A DNA stretch of 64,000 nucleotides from Thiogranum sp963752745 (GTDB taxonomy: Bacteria; Pseudomonadota; Gammaproteobacteria; DSM-19610). Numbering within the stretch: position 1 is the first letter of the stretch; each line of letters starts with the position of its first letter. The notes beneath the pieces are model-generated. The model was not told the DNA's origin. It saw nothing but the letters and a program-made list of their open reading frames with translations, and made no database searches. The stretch spans positions 1 to 64,000 of the forward strand of contig CAVWAK010000012.1 in assembly GCA_963752745.1 (NCBI GenBank), in the 5' to 3' direction. Of the stretch, positions 54,999-63,795 are shown piece by piece. Both the position numbers and the translations under genes were made by a program.

Positions 54999-56458
54999 AT
55001 GCGTTCCTCACAACGGATATCGACTGTAGTCAGATTATCCCCGGGTTTCAGGCTGAATACGCGGCGCACATCACGATAACCCGATCGCACACCGATAGCC
55101 GTATAGGTACCGGGGCGCAGGTTAAGCCGGTGCGCTGCGAACCGGCCAAGCCGGCCAACATGGTAAACAGTAACTTCTGTTTCTCCATCGGAATGCAGCT
55201 CTACCAGCAGCGGCTGCCGCGCTTTAGCCACCAGGTTTCGCAAACGCTCTATCTTGCCCGCGAGCTTTGGCTCGTTCCCCGGAGCCTGCTGATTTTTGTC
55301 GAGCAACTGTTCTGCATTAGCCAGAGGCTCGCTGGAATACAGGCGCTCGGGGTTTTCAATATAGTGGTCGAACTGGGTATTCAGTGTTGCTCGCTGCTGC
55401 GCCCGCAGCAGACCCTGGCGCGCAAACGCTGCACCTGCATCAAGCCGTAATGCCTTGTTGTAGAGATCGACAGCTTTGCCCCAGTTTTCCGATTTAACCT
55501 GACTAGCGGCCTGCCTGCGTAGCCGGTTAATGACAGCCTGACGACGCTCAACCTGCAGGCGTCGGTGGGCATCAAGCAAGGCGTCATGCTGTGGATCCAG
55601 TTCCGCTGCCTGAGCCAGTGCGCTGGATGCCTCATTGTAGCGCCCCGCATCAAGTGCTGTGAGCGCCCGATCCATCGCTGTATGGAAAGCTTGCTCTTTC
55701 AGCTGTTGTTCGACACGAATTAGCCCGACACTCGCAGGTTCGTAGGCCTGATCCAGCGCCAGCGCCGACTGGTAATGTTGTATTGCAACATCGAACTGTG
55801 CGTTTTCCCCGGCCTGACTGGCTGCCGCCATCGTCTCCAGGACCTGGTCGCGTACTTGCGCCTGCGCCTGACCACGCATGGCATCAACATGCTCCGGATT
55901 TATTGAGAGCGCGACTTCAAAATGGTCAAGAGCTGCAGCGGCCTTGTTCTCGCCCAGTGCCTGCCAACCAGCCTGCAACGCAGTTTCCAGCCGTGCAGTA
56001 CGCTCAAGTTTCAGCGTTTCCAGCAAGGTAACTCCAGCAGTGTATGCCTGTCGCGCCTCGCCGAATTTCCGCTCCCCGAACAAACGGTCACCCGCACGTA
56101 CCCGGGATTCAGCCTCGCTCCATTCGACTGCCCCCCAGACGGGCGCATTGGCTATTTTCATTTCTGCCTGCAGGCGCAGAAACTGCTGCAATGTCTGTTC
56201 AGCCTGCTGGCGCACCACTGCTGCGTCAGTATGACTTTCAGCAGGCGCATCCTGTTCTGCGTCAGCGTCAGGGGGGGCTTCAGACACCCATTGCGGCAAC
56301 CACAACACTACGCCCAGCCCCGTCACCAGCAACAGTGAAAATACGATCACTGCAATTCGAAAGCTTTTGCTTCGAGTTTTATCTGTCGGGACAGAGGTTG
56401 CAGGTGGCTGCAGCGGGGTAACCTGCCGATTGTCTCCCGATCGATCAGCCGACGTCAT
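54995..56458 (-). CDS. Membrane TPR protein with C-terminal PEGA domain
   Basis: 487 residues. A membrane helix (about 34-55) and a short acidic linker precede about eight helical-hairpin units of the tetratricopeptide type (about 90-400; ALDHFEVALSINPEHVDAMRGQAQ and QHYQSALALDQAYEPASVGLIRVE). A PEGA-like C-terminus follows (RPGTYTAIGVRSGYRDVRRVFSLKPGDN). Predicted periplasmic scaffold. ATGA overlap with the SUMF1-type gene downstream. Confidence 0.85.
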   Translation of the reverse strand: MTSADRSGDNRQVTPLQPPATSVPTDKTRSKSFRIAVIVFSLLLVTGLGVVLWLPQWVSEAPPDADAEQDAPAESHTDAAVVRQQAEQTLQQFLRLQAEMKIANAPVWGAVEWSEAESRVRAGDRLFGERKFGEARQAYTAGVTLLETLKLERTARLETALQAGWQALGENKAAAALDHFEVALSINPEHVDAMRGQAQAQVRDQVLETMAAASQAGENAQFDVAIQHYQSALALDQAYEPASVGLIRVEQQLKEQAFHTAMDRALTALDAGRYNEASSALAQAAELDPQHDALLDAHRRLQVERRQAVINRLRRQAASQVKSENWGKAVDLYNKALRLDAGAAFARQGLLRAQQRATLNTQFDHYIENPERLYSSEPLANAEQLLDKNQQAPGNEPKLAGKIERLRNLVAKARQPLLVELHSDGETEVTVYHVGRLGRFAAHRLNLRPGTYTAIGVRSGYRDVRRVFSLKPGDNLTTVDIRCEERI

Positions 56459-56466
56459 ATAAATAC

Positions 56467-57669
56467 TTACTGGGCGGCATCAATCAAACCGGTCTCGGTA
56501 GCATAAATGCGCCTGAGCAGACCACGCCATTGTTGATACTGATTTTCTGCTGAACCGGTCAGTTCGTGCGTCTCGCCTTCCACTTCCACCACCAGCGGCT
56601 GGGTTTCCGCGGTGAACGACTCACCGAGTTCCTCGACAGCATCCTGGTGTATAGTCGCTTCGGAGTCTTTGTCGAATCCGGTTTTAATTGCGTAAGCACC
56701 ACCCAATATCATCATATTGCGCAAACTGCCGGTCGAGGCGCGGGTACTGTCTCCGCCCATCGCTTCGATAGCGATCGCACCTATAATTGCCGCCGCGCCC
56801 AGCAGTTTTCGGTTCCGTGCCTGGCGTTCAATTTCACGCATGGCTTCAAGTTCTTCAAGGCGGGTTTTGCGCCACTGAAAATAGGGTTCCTGCATCTCGG
56901 CATGGAAATTATCAAAATGACCGTTGAGTGTATCGACCAGCAGGAAGTCACGTTCGCGTATTGCATTGATCCGGCCTACCATGGGATCACCTTCCGCCGG
57001 CAGGCGCTGCACCGAAAACGCGCCATCTTTTTCATCCAGAAACCCGTCAAATGCATCCGGTGCCAGGTCAGCAGCAAAACGTAACCCCGCCACCCGTCGA
57101 ATATTCGTGACTTCCGACTGTGACAGCGTCATTCGATATTGGGCAAGATCGTTGGCGATGGTGTTGTAGAGCGCCTGGAACACATCCCGACCAGTCGCGG
57201 CTGTCTGCTGATAATCTTCCAGCGTGGCTTCAGCTTCATAGGAATGCCTGAACCACTCGAAGCCAGTAGCATCCTGCGCCGTTATCACCAGCTCCAGGTG
57301 TTCACCGTCCGACACCAGAATAGTACCGTGCACTCGCACTTCGCCGCCTTCCGTACCACCAGGCACTACCCGTACAGCACCCCAGTAACCGGTACGCTCC
57401 AGCGTATCGCGCAGCAATAGCGGCATGTAACGAGCCTCGGCCTCACGGATTTCAATGGACAAGCCTTTGGCATCATCTTTATCTTCAGGCAGTTCCCCGG
57501 AATCGAAAAGTGTTATCCACACATCCAGTAACTGGCCCTCGACGACTTCACTGTCGGGCCGCTGCACCTGTGTATCTTCACGAACATTCTGATGTGTTGC
57601 GCTGCAGGCCGTTAACAACAACACACCTGCCAACCACCATACCCGGAGTATTGCGCTGCCTGTATTCAC
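56467..57669 (-). CDS. Uncharacterised lipoprotein
   Basis: 400 residues with a lipoprotein signal (lipobox LLLTAC, Cys near residue 22). The N-terminal half is alpha/beta (residues 40-240). A hydrophobic stretch near 290-310 (KLLGAAAIIGAIAIEAMGG) may be a second membrane contact. No family recognised. It is in the same minus-strand run as the TPR, SUMF1-type and channel genes and overlaps the gene before it by 4 bp (ATGA). Confidence 0.75.
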   Translation of the reverse strand: MNTGSAILRVWWLAGVLLLTACSATHQNVREDTQVQRPDSEVVEGQLLDVWITLFDSGELPEDKDDAKGLSIEIREAEARYMPLLLRDTLERTGYWGAVRVVPGGTEGGEVRVHGTILVSDGEHLELVITAQDATGFEWFRHSYEAEATLEDYQQTAATGRDVFQALYNTIANDLAQYRMTLSQSEVTNIRRVAGLRFAADLAPDAFDGFLDEKDGAFSVQRLPAEGDPMVGRINAIRERDFLLVDTLNGHFDNFHAEMQEPYFQWRKTRLEELEAMREIERQARNRKLLGAAAIIGAIAIEAMGGDSTRASTGSLRNMMILGGAYAIKTGFDKDSEATIHQDAVEELGESFTAETQPLVVEVEGETHELTGSAENQYQQWRGLLRRIYATETGLIDAAQ

Positions 57670-58427
57670 TGTGACTGGGTACCCTGTTTATATTTTCGGT
57701 ATTCTTCCCAGAGCTTTTTCTTCAACTCCGGGTCGGTCTCCTGCTCGGCAGCTTTACGCAACTGGCGGGCAACCACATCATCGTCGCTACCATCAGGGAT
57801 GTTATCGGGCTGGCCACTGGCAACCGTCTGCTTGCCACCGCCGCTACCTGTGACTACCGGCGGCCTTTCTATCCCGGTATCCGCCATCTGCTCATCACCG
57901 GCATCGGCCGTCTGCCCATCGGTGCCCGCTGAACCCGCCTCGCCACCGGATTCACCGTCAGCACCACCAGCCAGACCTCCACCTTCACCAGCCGACCGCG
58001 GCCTGTCTGCCTTGACCCGGGCCTGCTCTCGTAACAACAATTCGTCGTACTCGCCCAGGCCTGCCTCCAGCTCAGCATCCAGTGTTTCTGTTTGCTCACT
58101 TTCCGTTAGTGACTGATTCGGGTCGCGCTCCAAAGGTGCGACCTGCTGGATGAATTGTCGAGGGCAGTCAATATCGGTGGGTAGCGCGACACCACTCAAC
58201 CGCAGCGCATCACAATCCTGCGCCAGCCGGTCACGCAAGCCGGCTATATAGACCCGGTAATCATCTGCCTCTCCGCCAGCCAGAAATTTGGCGCGCTGCC
58301 GGTAATCCTGTTCGGCCTGTTTGAGCATCACCTGCTGCGCATACAGATCATCAAGCGACGGTGCCGCAGTGCAGGCCAGCGAAATACAGGCTGTAATAAG
58401 TGGTAGATACGACAGGCGAATACGCAT
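57666..58427 (-). CDS. Uncharacterised lipoprotein, first gene of the cluster
   Basis: 253 residues. Lipobox SLAC near residue 19; a helical N-terminal part with two cysteines (QDCDALRL and DIDCPRQF); a Gly/Glu/Ala-rich disordered centre (about 145-205) and a charged helical tail. No known family. It opens the nine-gene run, so the operon promoter should lie in 58428-58793, where I cannot identify one. Confidence 0.72.
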   Translation of the reverse strand: MRIRLSYLPLITACISLACTAAPSLDDLYAQQVMLKQAEQDYRQRAKFLAGGEADDYRVYIAGLRDRLAQDCDALRLSGVALPTDIDCPRQFIQQVAPLERDPNQSLTESEQTETLDAELEAGLGEYDELLLREQARVKADRPRSAGEGGGLAGGADGESGGEAGSAGTDGQTADAGDEQMADTGIERPPVVTGSGGGKQTVASGQPDNIPDGSDDDVVARQLRKAAEQETDPELKKKLWEEYRKYKQGTQSQ

Positions 58428-58793
58428 CGCTGCAAACCCTTGTTTCCCGAATTTTTTAGACTGCTATTTTCTCAGAGGTTTCCCTGTTGGAAGCCTATTT
58501 GTCATACTTTACAGTCTAGCGCTTACAACGTCGCTGTGCTTTTCGCCTATTCATGGCGTCTGCGGCGTCCTGCGGTCAGGAGTTCCTGGAAATCCCCGCA
58601 GCGTCGGGTTCTGTTATTCATGCGCATTCTGCCGGGTAACTGTTATGGACATCCTGGAACCTGGCCGTTGACCAGATAGTGAGTGCCTATCCGCCCGATG
58701 GCCCGTGTCAACCCCTGGACTTGCGCGGGTCCCTTGCACCCCAATCAGACCATAGACCAATTGAGTCGGACTCGATTAATTTTATTTTTTCCA
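58428..58793. other. Intergenic region upstream of the VWA/MotA-type cluster
   Basis: 366 bp between the first lipoprotein gene and a divergent-looking small gene. The open frames in it have no ribosome sites and poor protein composition. No sigma-28, sigma-54 or strong hairpin is visible. Confidence 0.5.
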
Positions 58794-59054
58794 CTACTGC
58801 CGCTGGTATTGCTCGGGTATCACCGCTGGCGCATCTTCCTCTGATTGCTGCTTCAGGGCCTTGCCACCCTTTTCAAGGGCCTCGCCCCCCTTCTCCATCA
58901 GGGTGCCGCCGGTCTCCTTGATTTTTTCCTGGAAGGAGGTCTCTTCAAACGGATTACTGAGCAGCGGCCGGTCTGCGCCCATGTTAAAACCGAACCAGAG
59001 GCCCAGTGCCAGACCGATGACGAGGCCGAGAATTATACCCTTGATACGTCTCAT
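58794..59054 (-). CDS. Small single-pass membrane protein
   Basis: 86 residues. One N-terminal membrane helix (GIILGLVIGLALGLWFGF, about 6-23) is followed by a charged helical tail with short repeats rich in Gly, Glu and Lys (EKGGEALEKGGKALK). A perfect AAGGAGGA ribosome site lies upstream. No family recognised. Confidence 0.7.
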   Translation of the reverse strand: MRRIKGIILGLVIGLALGLWFGFNMGADRPLLSNPFEETSFQEKIKETGGTLMEKGGEALEKGGKALKQQSEEDAPAVIPEQYQRQ

Positions 59055-59614
59055 GGCTGATGTTCCTCCTTTTAGATTCCGCCCCCTTTGTACTGCGCTG
59101 CCCGGCAGAGTGTCAATAAATTAGTGATTGCGCCTTGCCCGGACAGCGATAGTACTCACTGGAATCAGCGCACATGCAGGTAAACCGCGCTCTATCTCAT
59201 AACACCGTTCCCGCTCCCGGACCAGCAACAACCCTGATCGTCTGTTGAAATTTTGGCTTTGCAAATTGCAATGCAACTTGCGTGATGAGATTGGATTTGC
59301 AGCTGCTGAACTGTCGGCGAACTAGAAAGGCATCATTATCATCGCGACTTACGTGGAAGATGCTGCATGCCTGAAGATACTATGGGAGTGCGGGGTGCAA
59401 TTTATACAGGGCAACTGTCCGCAAACTCCGAGTGACGATATGCACTTTATGTTCGTGAAATATCTATCCCGAAGTTATCATGCATATTGAACTTAAATTC
59501 GCTGTGATTACTGGCAAGGCAATTAATCACGCCGAATGTCACCGTTGCTGTGGAATGAGACGAACGTATTTACTGGGTCAAAAGCAGGCGCTCTGCCCGG
59601 CATTGGTGCTGACA
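59055..59614. other. Intergenic, nothing firm
   Basis: 560 bp. It contains a patch of TGCA-rich near-repeats around 59255-59310 and several short open frames without ribosome sites. I see no RNA gene or terminator that I would defend. Confidence 0.4.
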
Positions 59615-59824
59615 TCATTTAATGCTGCGATGGATTTTTTGACTCCAGCCGTTCAGGATTTCATTTGGCTTTAATGTGACAAGTTCGAGCCAGATATTAT
59701 TCAGGCGTCGATCAGGCGTTCTGCGGCGATCACCGTGAACAATCCTTCCGGAATAATCCTGAAACGGAAATAACTGGTCTGAATGAAAGCCAATACGTCT
59801 TTCCTGGGTTCTTTTTTCTTTCAT
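59615..59824 (-). CDS. Small basic protein with GDRRxxPDRR motif
   Basis: 69 residues. A GGGGGAG ribosome site lies 6 bp upstream of the ATG. The protein has two basic clusters: RTQERR at the N-terminus and VHGDRRRTPDRRLNNIWLEL in the middle. I recall small proteins with such a DRRxxPDRRxNNI segment in other Proteobacteria, but no function is known to me. Transcribed alone. Confidence 0.65.
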   Translation of the reverse strand: MKEKRTQERRIGFHSDQLFPFQDYSGRIVHGDRRRTPDRRLNNIWLELVTLKPNEILNGWSQKIHRSIK

Positions 59825-60310
59825 TATTTCTCCCCCGTTGCATTAGTTTTTCTAGCTTTGTTTCACAACGGTGATATTTGTATATAAACGATATAGGAGG
59901 GTTTGAATAAATGGTACCGGTGGAAGTTAATTCACGTCTGAATTAGACAAAAGTCCACCCATAATCCACCTTCGCCAGCGCTTTTCAGGCGTATTGAACG
60001 AACACCGTTATGGGGTTGCAGCTCAACCGGTCATTCAGCCTATGAGATGTACCAAAACACACATAACAGCCGAGCTCGTCTCAACACGGATATTCGTAGT
60101 TATCAATAAATACCCTGGCCGAAGCCGCCGCGGTTACCGCACCTTTCGATGCCAATAGAAAACCCACTGCTACTAACTTGATTAAGACACTTTTTTTATT
60201 TCCGTTTGCAATGCTTCAGATCATGGAACGGACCTGTAACATCTTTATAATTAACACTTATTAATTTCATCCAATATTTCTATAAGCAATTTTCAGGGGC
60301 AACCAAACAA
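59825..60310. other. Intergenic, nothing recognised
   Basis: 486 bp, moderately AT-rich, between the small basic protein gene and a secreted-protein gene. No open frame with a ribosome site and no hairpin noted. A weak AGGGG site 10-15 bp before 60311 belongs to the next gene. Confidence 0.45.
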
Positions 60311-60763
60311 ATGCATCGATGTTATTTTTATCTGGCAGCATTTATATGGATAACTACCACGCCCTTTTCGGCCCTTGCAGAAATGAAAGCAGACCCACTG
60401 GCCACTGACACGCAAAGTCGTCACTGGGCCCGTACCGCGAACGAGGGAGGTTTTTATGTCGACCTTCCCGCGGTCAGTTACAATCAAATGACTGGACAGA
60501 TCAGGGTGTATCTGGCCGCTCTCACACACCGGGAAACAGAGATCACAAAATATCTGGACGAGAATCGGCTGGACGCCAAAGATGCGTTGATTACAGCGAT
60601 CATGCCGGGTGGACTGCTCTACGCAGCAATAAGGAAGGGCGACCTTGAGATAGCGAGGGATGAACTGGCCGACATAATCAAAACCATGGATGAACTATCC
60701 AGCGACCTGTTGGCCATGCAAGTTGTGGGGCGTAAGCTGACCGTGGCTCAGCTACAGAGATAA
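60311..60763 (+). CDS. Secreted hypothetical protein
   Basis: 150 residues. A signal peptide (residues 1-23, hydrophobic YFYLAAFIWITT, cleavage after ALA) precedes a mixed alpha/beta body; ITKYLDENRLDAKDALITAIMPGGLLY and the C-terminal DIIKTMDELSSDLLAMQ are helical. No cysteines in the mature part. Not recognised. It is followed by the strong terminator at 60793-60844. Confidence 0.7.
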   Translation: MHRCYFYLAAFIWITTTPFSALAEMKADPLATDTQSRHWARTANEGGFYVDLPAVSYNQMTGQIRVYLAALTHRETEITKYLDENRLDAKDALITAIMPGGLLYAAIRKGDLEIARDELADIIKTMDELSSDLLAMQVVGRKLTVAQLQR

Positions 60764-60792
60764 AACCAGGAACTCTCACCCGGCCCCCCTTT

Positions 60793-60844
60793 TCCGCCAC
60801 ATACTAAAAAGGCCCCTGTCGGGGCCTTTTTAGTATGTGGCGGA
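60793..60844. terminator. Bidirectional terminator, 24-bp perfect stem, overlapping tRNA-Ser 3' end
   Basis: A perfect 24-bp inverted repeat with a 4-nt TGTC loop. The core is AAAAAGGCCCC/GGGGCCTTTTT, giving T runs on both strands. The right stem includes the CCA and last acceptor bases of tRNA-Ser. It can end both the plus-strand gene at 60311-60763 and the minus-strand tRNA. Confidence 0.9.
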
Positions 60845-60928
60845 GAGGGAGGGATTCGAACCCTCGGAACCCGCGAGGGTTCACTTGATTTCGAATCAAG
60901 CCCGTTCGGCCAGCTCCGGCACCTCTCC
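60838..60928 (-). tRNA. tRNA-Ser(CGA)
   Basis: A 91-nt class-II tRNA with encoded CCA. The acceptor GGAGAGG pairs with CCTCTCC. The anticodon stem CTTGA/TCAAG encloses TTCGAAA with anticodon CGA, reading UCG. A long variable arm (AACCCTCGCGGGTT region) is present as expected for serine tRNAs. Confidence 0.95.
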
Positions 60929-61096
60929 AGATTCGAATATTCACTTGAAAATCAAAAGGAAGTGGCACATGCTATGCGCTTCCAAAGATCGCGGGGTATT
61001 GTAACCCAAGCCGCAGAACAAAGGCTAAAAATTCCCTGCCGCAACCCGCTAACCCGGATAGTGAGTTATTCAACGCGGCCAGCGGCCCAACCAACC

Positions 61097-62488
61097 ATGC
61101 GTCTTTTCCCCATATTTCTGTGTCTACTGATATCCGCCTGCGACCTGATTCCACGCTCGCATCTGGAGCGCGTGCGGCATGAGGAAGTACTCAGAGTCCT
61201 GACACGCAACAGTGCCACCACCTATTATGAAGGCTCGTTTGGCCCTACCGGGCTGGAGTATGAACTGGTCGCCGGGTTTGCCGACTACCTGGGTGTGCAG
61301 CTCCAGGTGGAAACACCGGACACGCTTTCGCAGATACTCGATCGCATCCAGGCGGGTGATGCCGACCTGGCAGCCGCAGGACTGACGGTAACCGACGAGC
61401 GCAAACAGCGTTTCAACTTCGGTAACAGCTACCAGAGCATCACACCCCAGCTGGTCTACCGTGTCGGCGCTCCTTCGCCACGCAACCTCGACACGCTGAA
61501 CGGCAATCTGGAAGTGGTGGCGAACAGCAGTCACGCCGAACGCCTGCACGCGCTGCAGGAGGAATACCCTAATCTGGCATTTGAGGAAAATGCCGAGCTG
61601 GAAAGTGAGGAGCTGCTCAACCTGGTCTGGGAGCAGGTCATTGATTACACCGTAGCCGACTCAAACGAGGTGGCGATCACACGCCGCTTCTACCCGGAGT
61701 TACGCGTCGCCTTTGACATCAGCACTGCCGACAAGCTGGCCTGGGCTTTCCCACCCGGAGAGGACCACAGCTTGCTGGACAAGGCCAACGAATACCTGGA
61801 TTCGCTCAGGGACAGCGGTGAACTCCAGCAACTGCTGGATCGTTACTACGCGTATGTCGCCGACTTTGACTACGTTGGTACTCGCCGCTACATGAAACAT
61901 ATTGAACAACGCCTGCCGCGGTATCGCGCGTGGTTTGAAGAAGCCGCCGAGAAAACCGGCGGTGACTGGCGGCTGATTGCAGCCATTGGCTACCAGGAGT
62001 CGCACTGGAATCCGGACGCCATTTCACCCACTGGCGTACGTGGCCTGATGATGTTGACCCAGGGCACCATGAAACAACTGGGCCTTGAAAAGAGCCGCCA
62101 TGACCCGCAGGCCAGTATCGAGGGTGGCGCACGCTATATCGAACGGGTGAAAAACAAAATTCCGGATCGCATAGCTGATCCCGATCGCACCTGGATGGCA
62201 CTGGCAGCCTACAACATTGGCTTTGGCCACCTCGAAGATGCCCGCATCCTCGCGCAAGATGATGGCGCCAATCCGGACAAGTGGATCGACGTTAAAAAAT
62301 ACCTGCCACTGCTAAGCCAGAAAAAATGGTATGCGCAGACGCGTTATGGTTACGCGCGTGGCCGTGAGCCGGTCCGCTATGTAGAAAACATTCGTAGCTA
62401 CTACGACATTCTGGTATGGATAAGCGAACGCGAACACGCGCCGCAGACACCCTCTCGGGCGCTGGAGATTAACTCGCCGGCGTTATAG
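61097..62488 (+). CDS. mltF: Membrane-bound lytic murein transglycosylase F
   Basis: 463 residues from the ATG at 61097, which gives a lipoprotein signal (lipobox LLISAC). In-frame starts further upstream (from 60962) overlap the tRNA-Ser leader region and would destroy the signal. A periplasmic substrate-binding (SBP_bac_3) domain (about 35-270) is followed by an SLT domain (about 295-430). That domain contains the catalytic Glu in IAAIGYQESHWNPDAISPTGVRGLMMLT and AAYNIGFGH. It cuts peptidoglycan from the outer membrane. Confidence 0.94.
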   Translation: MRLFPIFLCLLISACDLIPRSHLERVRHEEVLRVLTRNSATTYYEGSFGPTGLEYELVAGFADYLGVQLQVETPDTLSQILDRIQAGDADLAAAGLTVTDERKQRFNFGNSYQSITPQLVYRVGAPSPRNLDTLNGNLEVVANSSHAERLHALQEEYPNLAFEENAELESEELLNLVWEQVIDYTVADSNEVAITRRFYPELRVAFDISTADKLAWAFPPGEDHSLLDKANEYLDSLRDSGELQQLLDRYYAYVADFDYVGTRRYMKHIEQRLPRYRAWFEEAAEKTGGDWRLIAAIGYQESHWNPDAISPTGVRGLMMLTQGTMKQLGLEKSRHDPQASIEGGARYIERVKNKIPDRIADPDRTWMALAAYNIGFGHLEDARILAQDDGANPDKWIDVKKYLPLLSQKKWYAQTRYGYARGREPVRYVENIRSYYDILVWISEREHAPQTPSRALEINSPAL

Positions 62489-62492
62489 GACT

Positions 62493-62873
62493 TCAGGCAA
62501 CCTGTACCGGAATGGCATTCCGCTGACGCACCACGCGGTTGTCAGCGTCGAGGTAAACCAGCGTTGGTTTGAACCCGGCCGCCTCCTGTTCACTCAGCGT
62601 GGCATAGGTGCAGATAATAATACGATCACCCGGGTTGGCCTTGTGAGCGGCCGCACCATTTATGGAGATAATCCCGCTACCCTGCTCGGCACGAATAGCA
62701 TAGGTGGTAAAGCGCTTGCCATTTCTCAGATTGTAGATGTGGATCTGCTCATACTCGCGGATACCCGCTGCCTCCAGCAAGCCGGAATCAATGGCGCACG
62801 AACCCTCGTACTCGAGCTCCGAGTGGGTTACGCGAGCGTGGTGCAATTTACATTTGAGCAGCGTGATCTGCAT
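62493..62873 (-). CDS. panD: Aspartate 1-decarboxylase
   Basis: 126 residues, the full family length. The self-cleavage site Gly24-Ser25 (EYEGSCAID) that creates the pyruvoyl cofactor is present, and the conserved Tyr in IIICTYA. It makes beta-alanine from aspartate for pantothenate. It is on the same strand as panC, 79 bp downstream. Confidence 0.97.
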   Translation of the reverse strand: MQITLLKCKLHHARVTHSELEYEGSCAIDSGLLEAAGIREYEQIHIYNLRNGKRFTTYAIRAEQGSGIISINGAAAHKANPGDRIIICTYATLSEQEAAGFKPTLVYLDADNRVVRQRNAIPVQVA

Positions 62874-62952
62874 CCGCGTGGTTCCTGCCTGTTAACAGCG
62901 GCTATTATCCCAAGATCGGCAGCCACCTGCAAACCCCGGATTTTCCGGGCAT

Positions 62953-63795
62953 TTAGAGAATAATATTATCAATCAGCCGCGCCCGGCCGAGGCGTGCCGC
63001 GGCCAGCACCACGCAACGGGACTCACCTTCAGCCACCGGCAGTAATGAATCAGCGTGGCGAATACAGACATAGTCGGGCTCAAAGCCCGCGTCTGCCAGG
63101 ACCTTCATCGCCCCGTCTTCAAGTGCCCCGAAGTGCGGGCTACCGGCAACAATCTGCTCAGCCACGCGCGTGAGGGTCTGGTACAACAGCGGTGCCCGCT
63201 GGCGCTCTTCCACAGTCAGGTACTGGTTGCGCGAGCTCATCGCCAGCCCATCTGCCTCGCGCATCGTCGGCACCCCAATGATTTCAATCGGCCAACACAA
63301 ATCCACAACCATGGCACGGATTACCGCCAGTTGCTGATAGTCCTTTTCACCGAACAGCGCATAGTCAGGTTGAACCAGGTTAAACAGGCGCGCCACCACA
63401 GTAGCGACACCAATAAAGAAACCCGGACGAGAGTCATCCTCAAGCCCTCGGCCTGGACCCGGCACCTCAACGCGTGTGGTTGCCTCGGCACCACCGGGAT
63501 AGATCACGCTGACATCCGGCGCAAACAGCGCATCAGTCTGCTCGGCTGACAGCAATCGACTGTCGGTATCGAGCGTACGCGGATAGGTTTCGAAATCCTC
63601 CCCGGGTGCGAACTGCATGGGATTAACGAAAATGCTGACGACGACCCGGTCGGCTGCCTGCCGCGCGCGCCGCACCAGCTGCAGGTGACCTTCATGTAGA
63701 TTACCCATGGTCGGAACAAAGGCAATGCGTTCACCCTGTGCCCGCCACCGGGCTATCAGTGAACGCAAGTCTGGAACGTCGACCAGTTTATGCAT
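62953..63795 (-). CDS. panC: Pantothenate synthetase (pantoate-beta-alanine ligase)
   Basis: 280 residues. ATP-site motifs VPTMGNLHEGHLQLVRRA (His33 and His36 HxGH type) and SSRNQYLTVEERQRA are conserved. It joins pantoate, made by the PanB-PanE route, to beta-alanine from PanD. Its ATG shares a base with the panB stop (TGATG). Confidence 0.97.
   Translation of the reverse strand: MHKLVDVPDLRSLIARWRAQGERIAFVPTMGNLHEGHLQLVRRARQAADRVVVSIFVNPMQFAPGEDFETYPRTLDTDSRLLSAEQTDALFAPDVSVIYPGGAEATTRVEVPGPGRGLEDDSRPGFFIGVATVVARLFNLVQPDYALFGEKDYQQLAVIRAMVVDLCWPIEIIGVPTMREADGLAMSSRNQYLTVEERQRAPLLYQTLTRVAEQIVAGSPHFGALEDGAMKVLADAGFEPDYVCIRHADSLLPVAEGESRCVVLAAARLGRARLIDNIIL

Noticed and set aside
59255..59310. 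TGCA-rich near-palindromic patch
   Set aside because: Imperfect, short, with no neighbouring regulator or repeat copies in the window.
59480..59674. Plus-strand open frame of 64 codons
   Set aside because: It overlaps the end of the minus-strand 69-residue gene, which has a much better ribosome site and composition.
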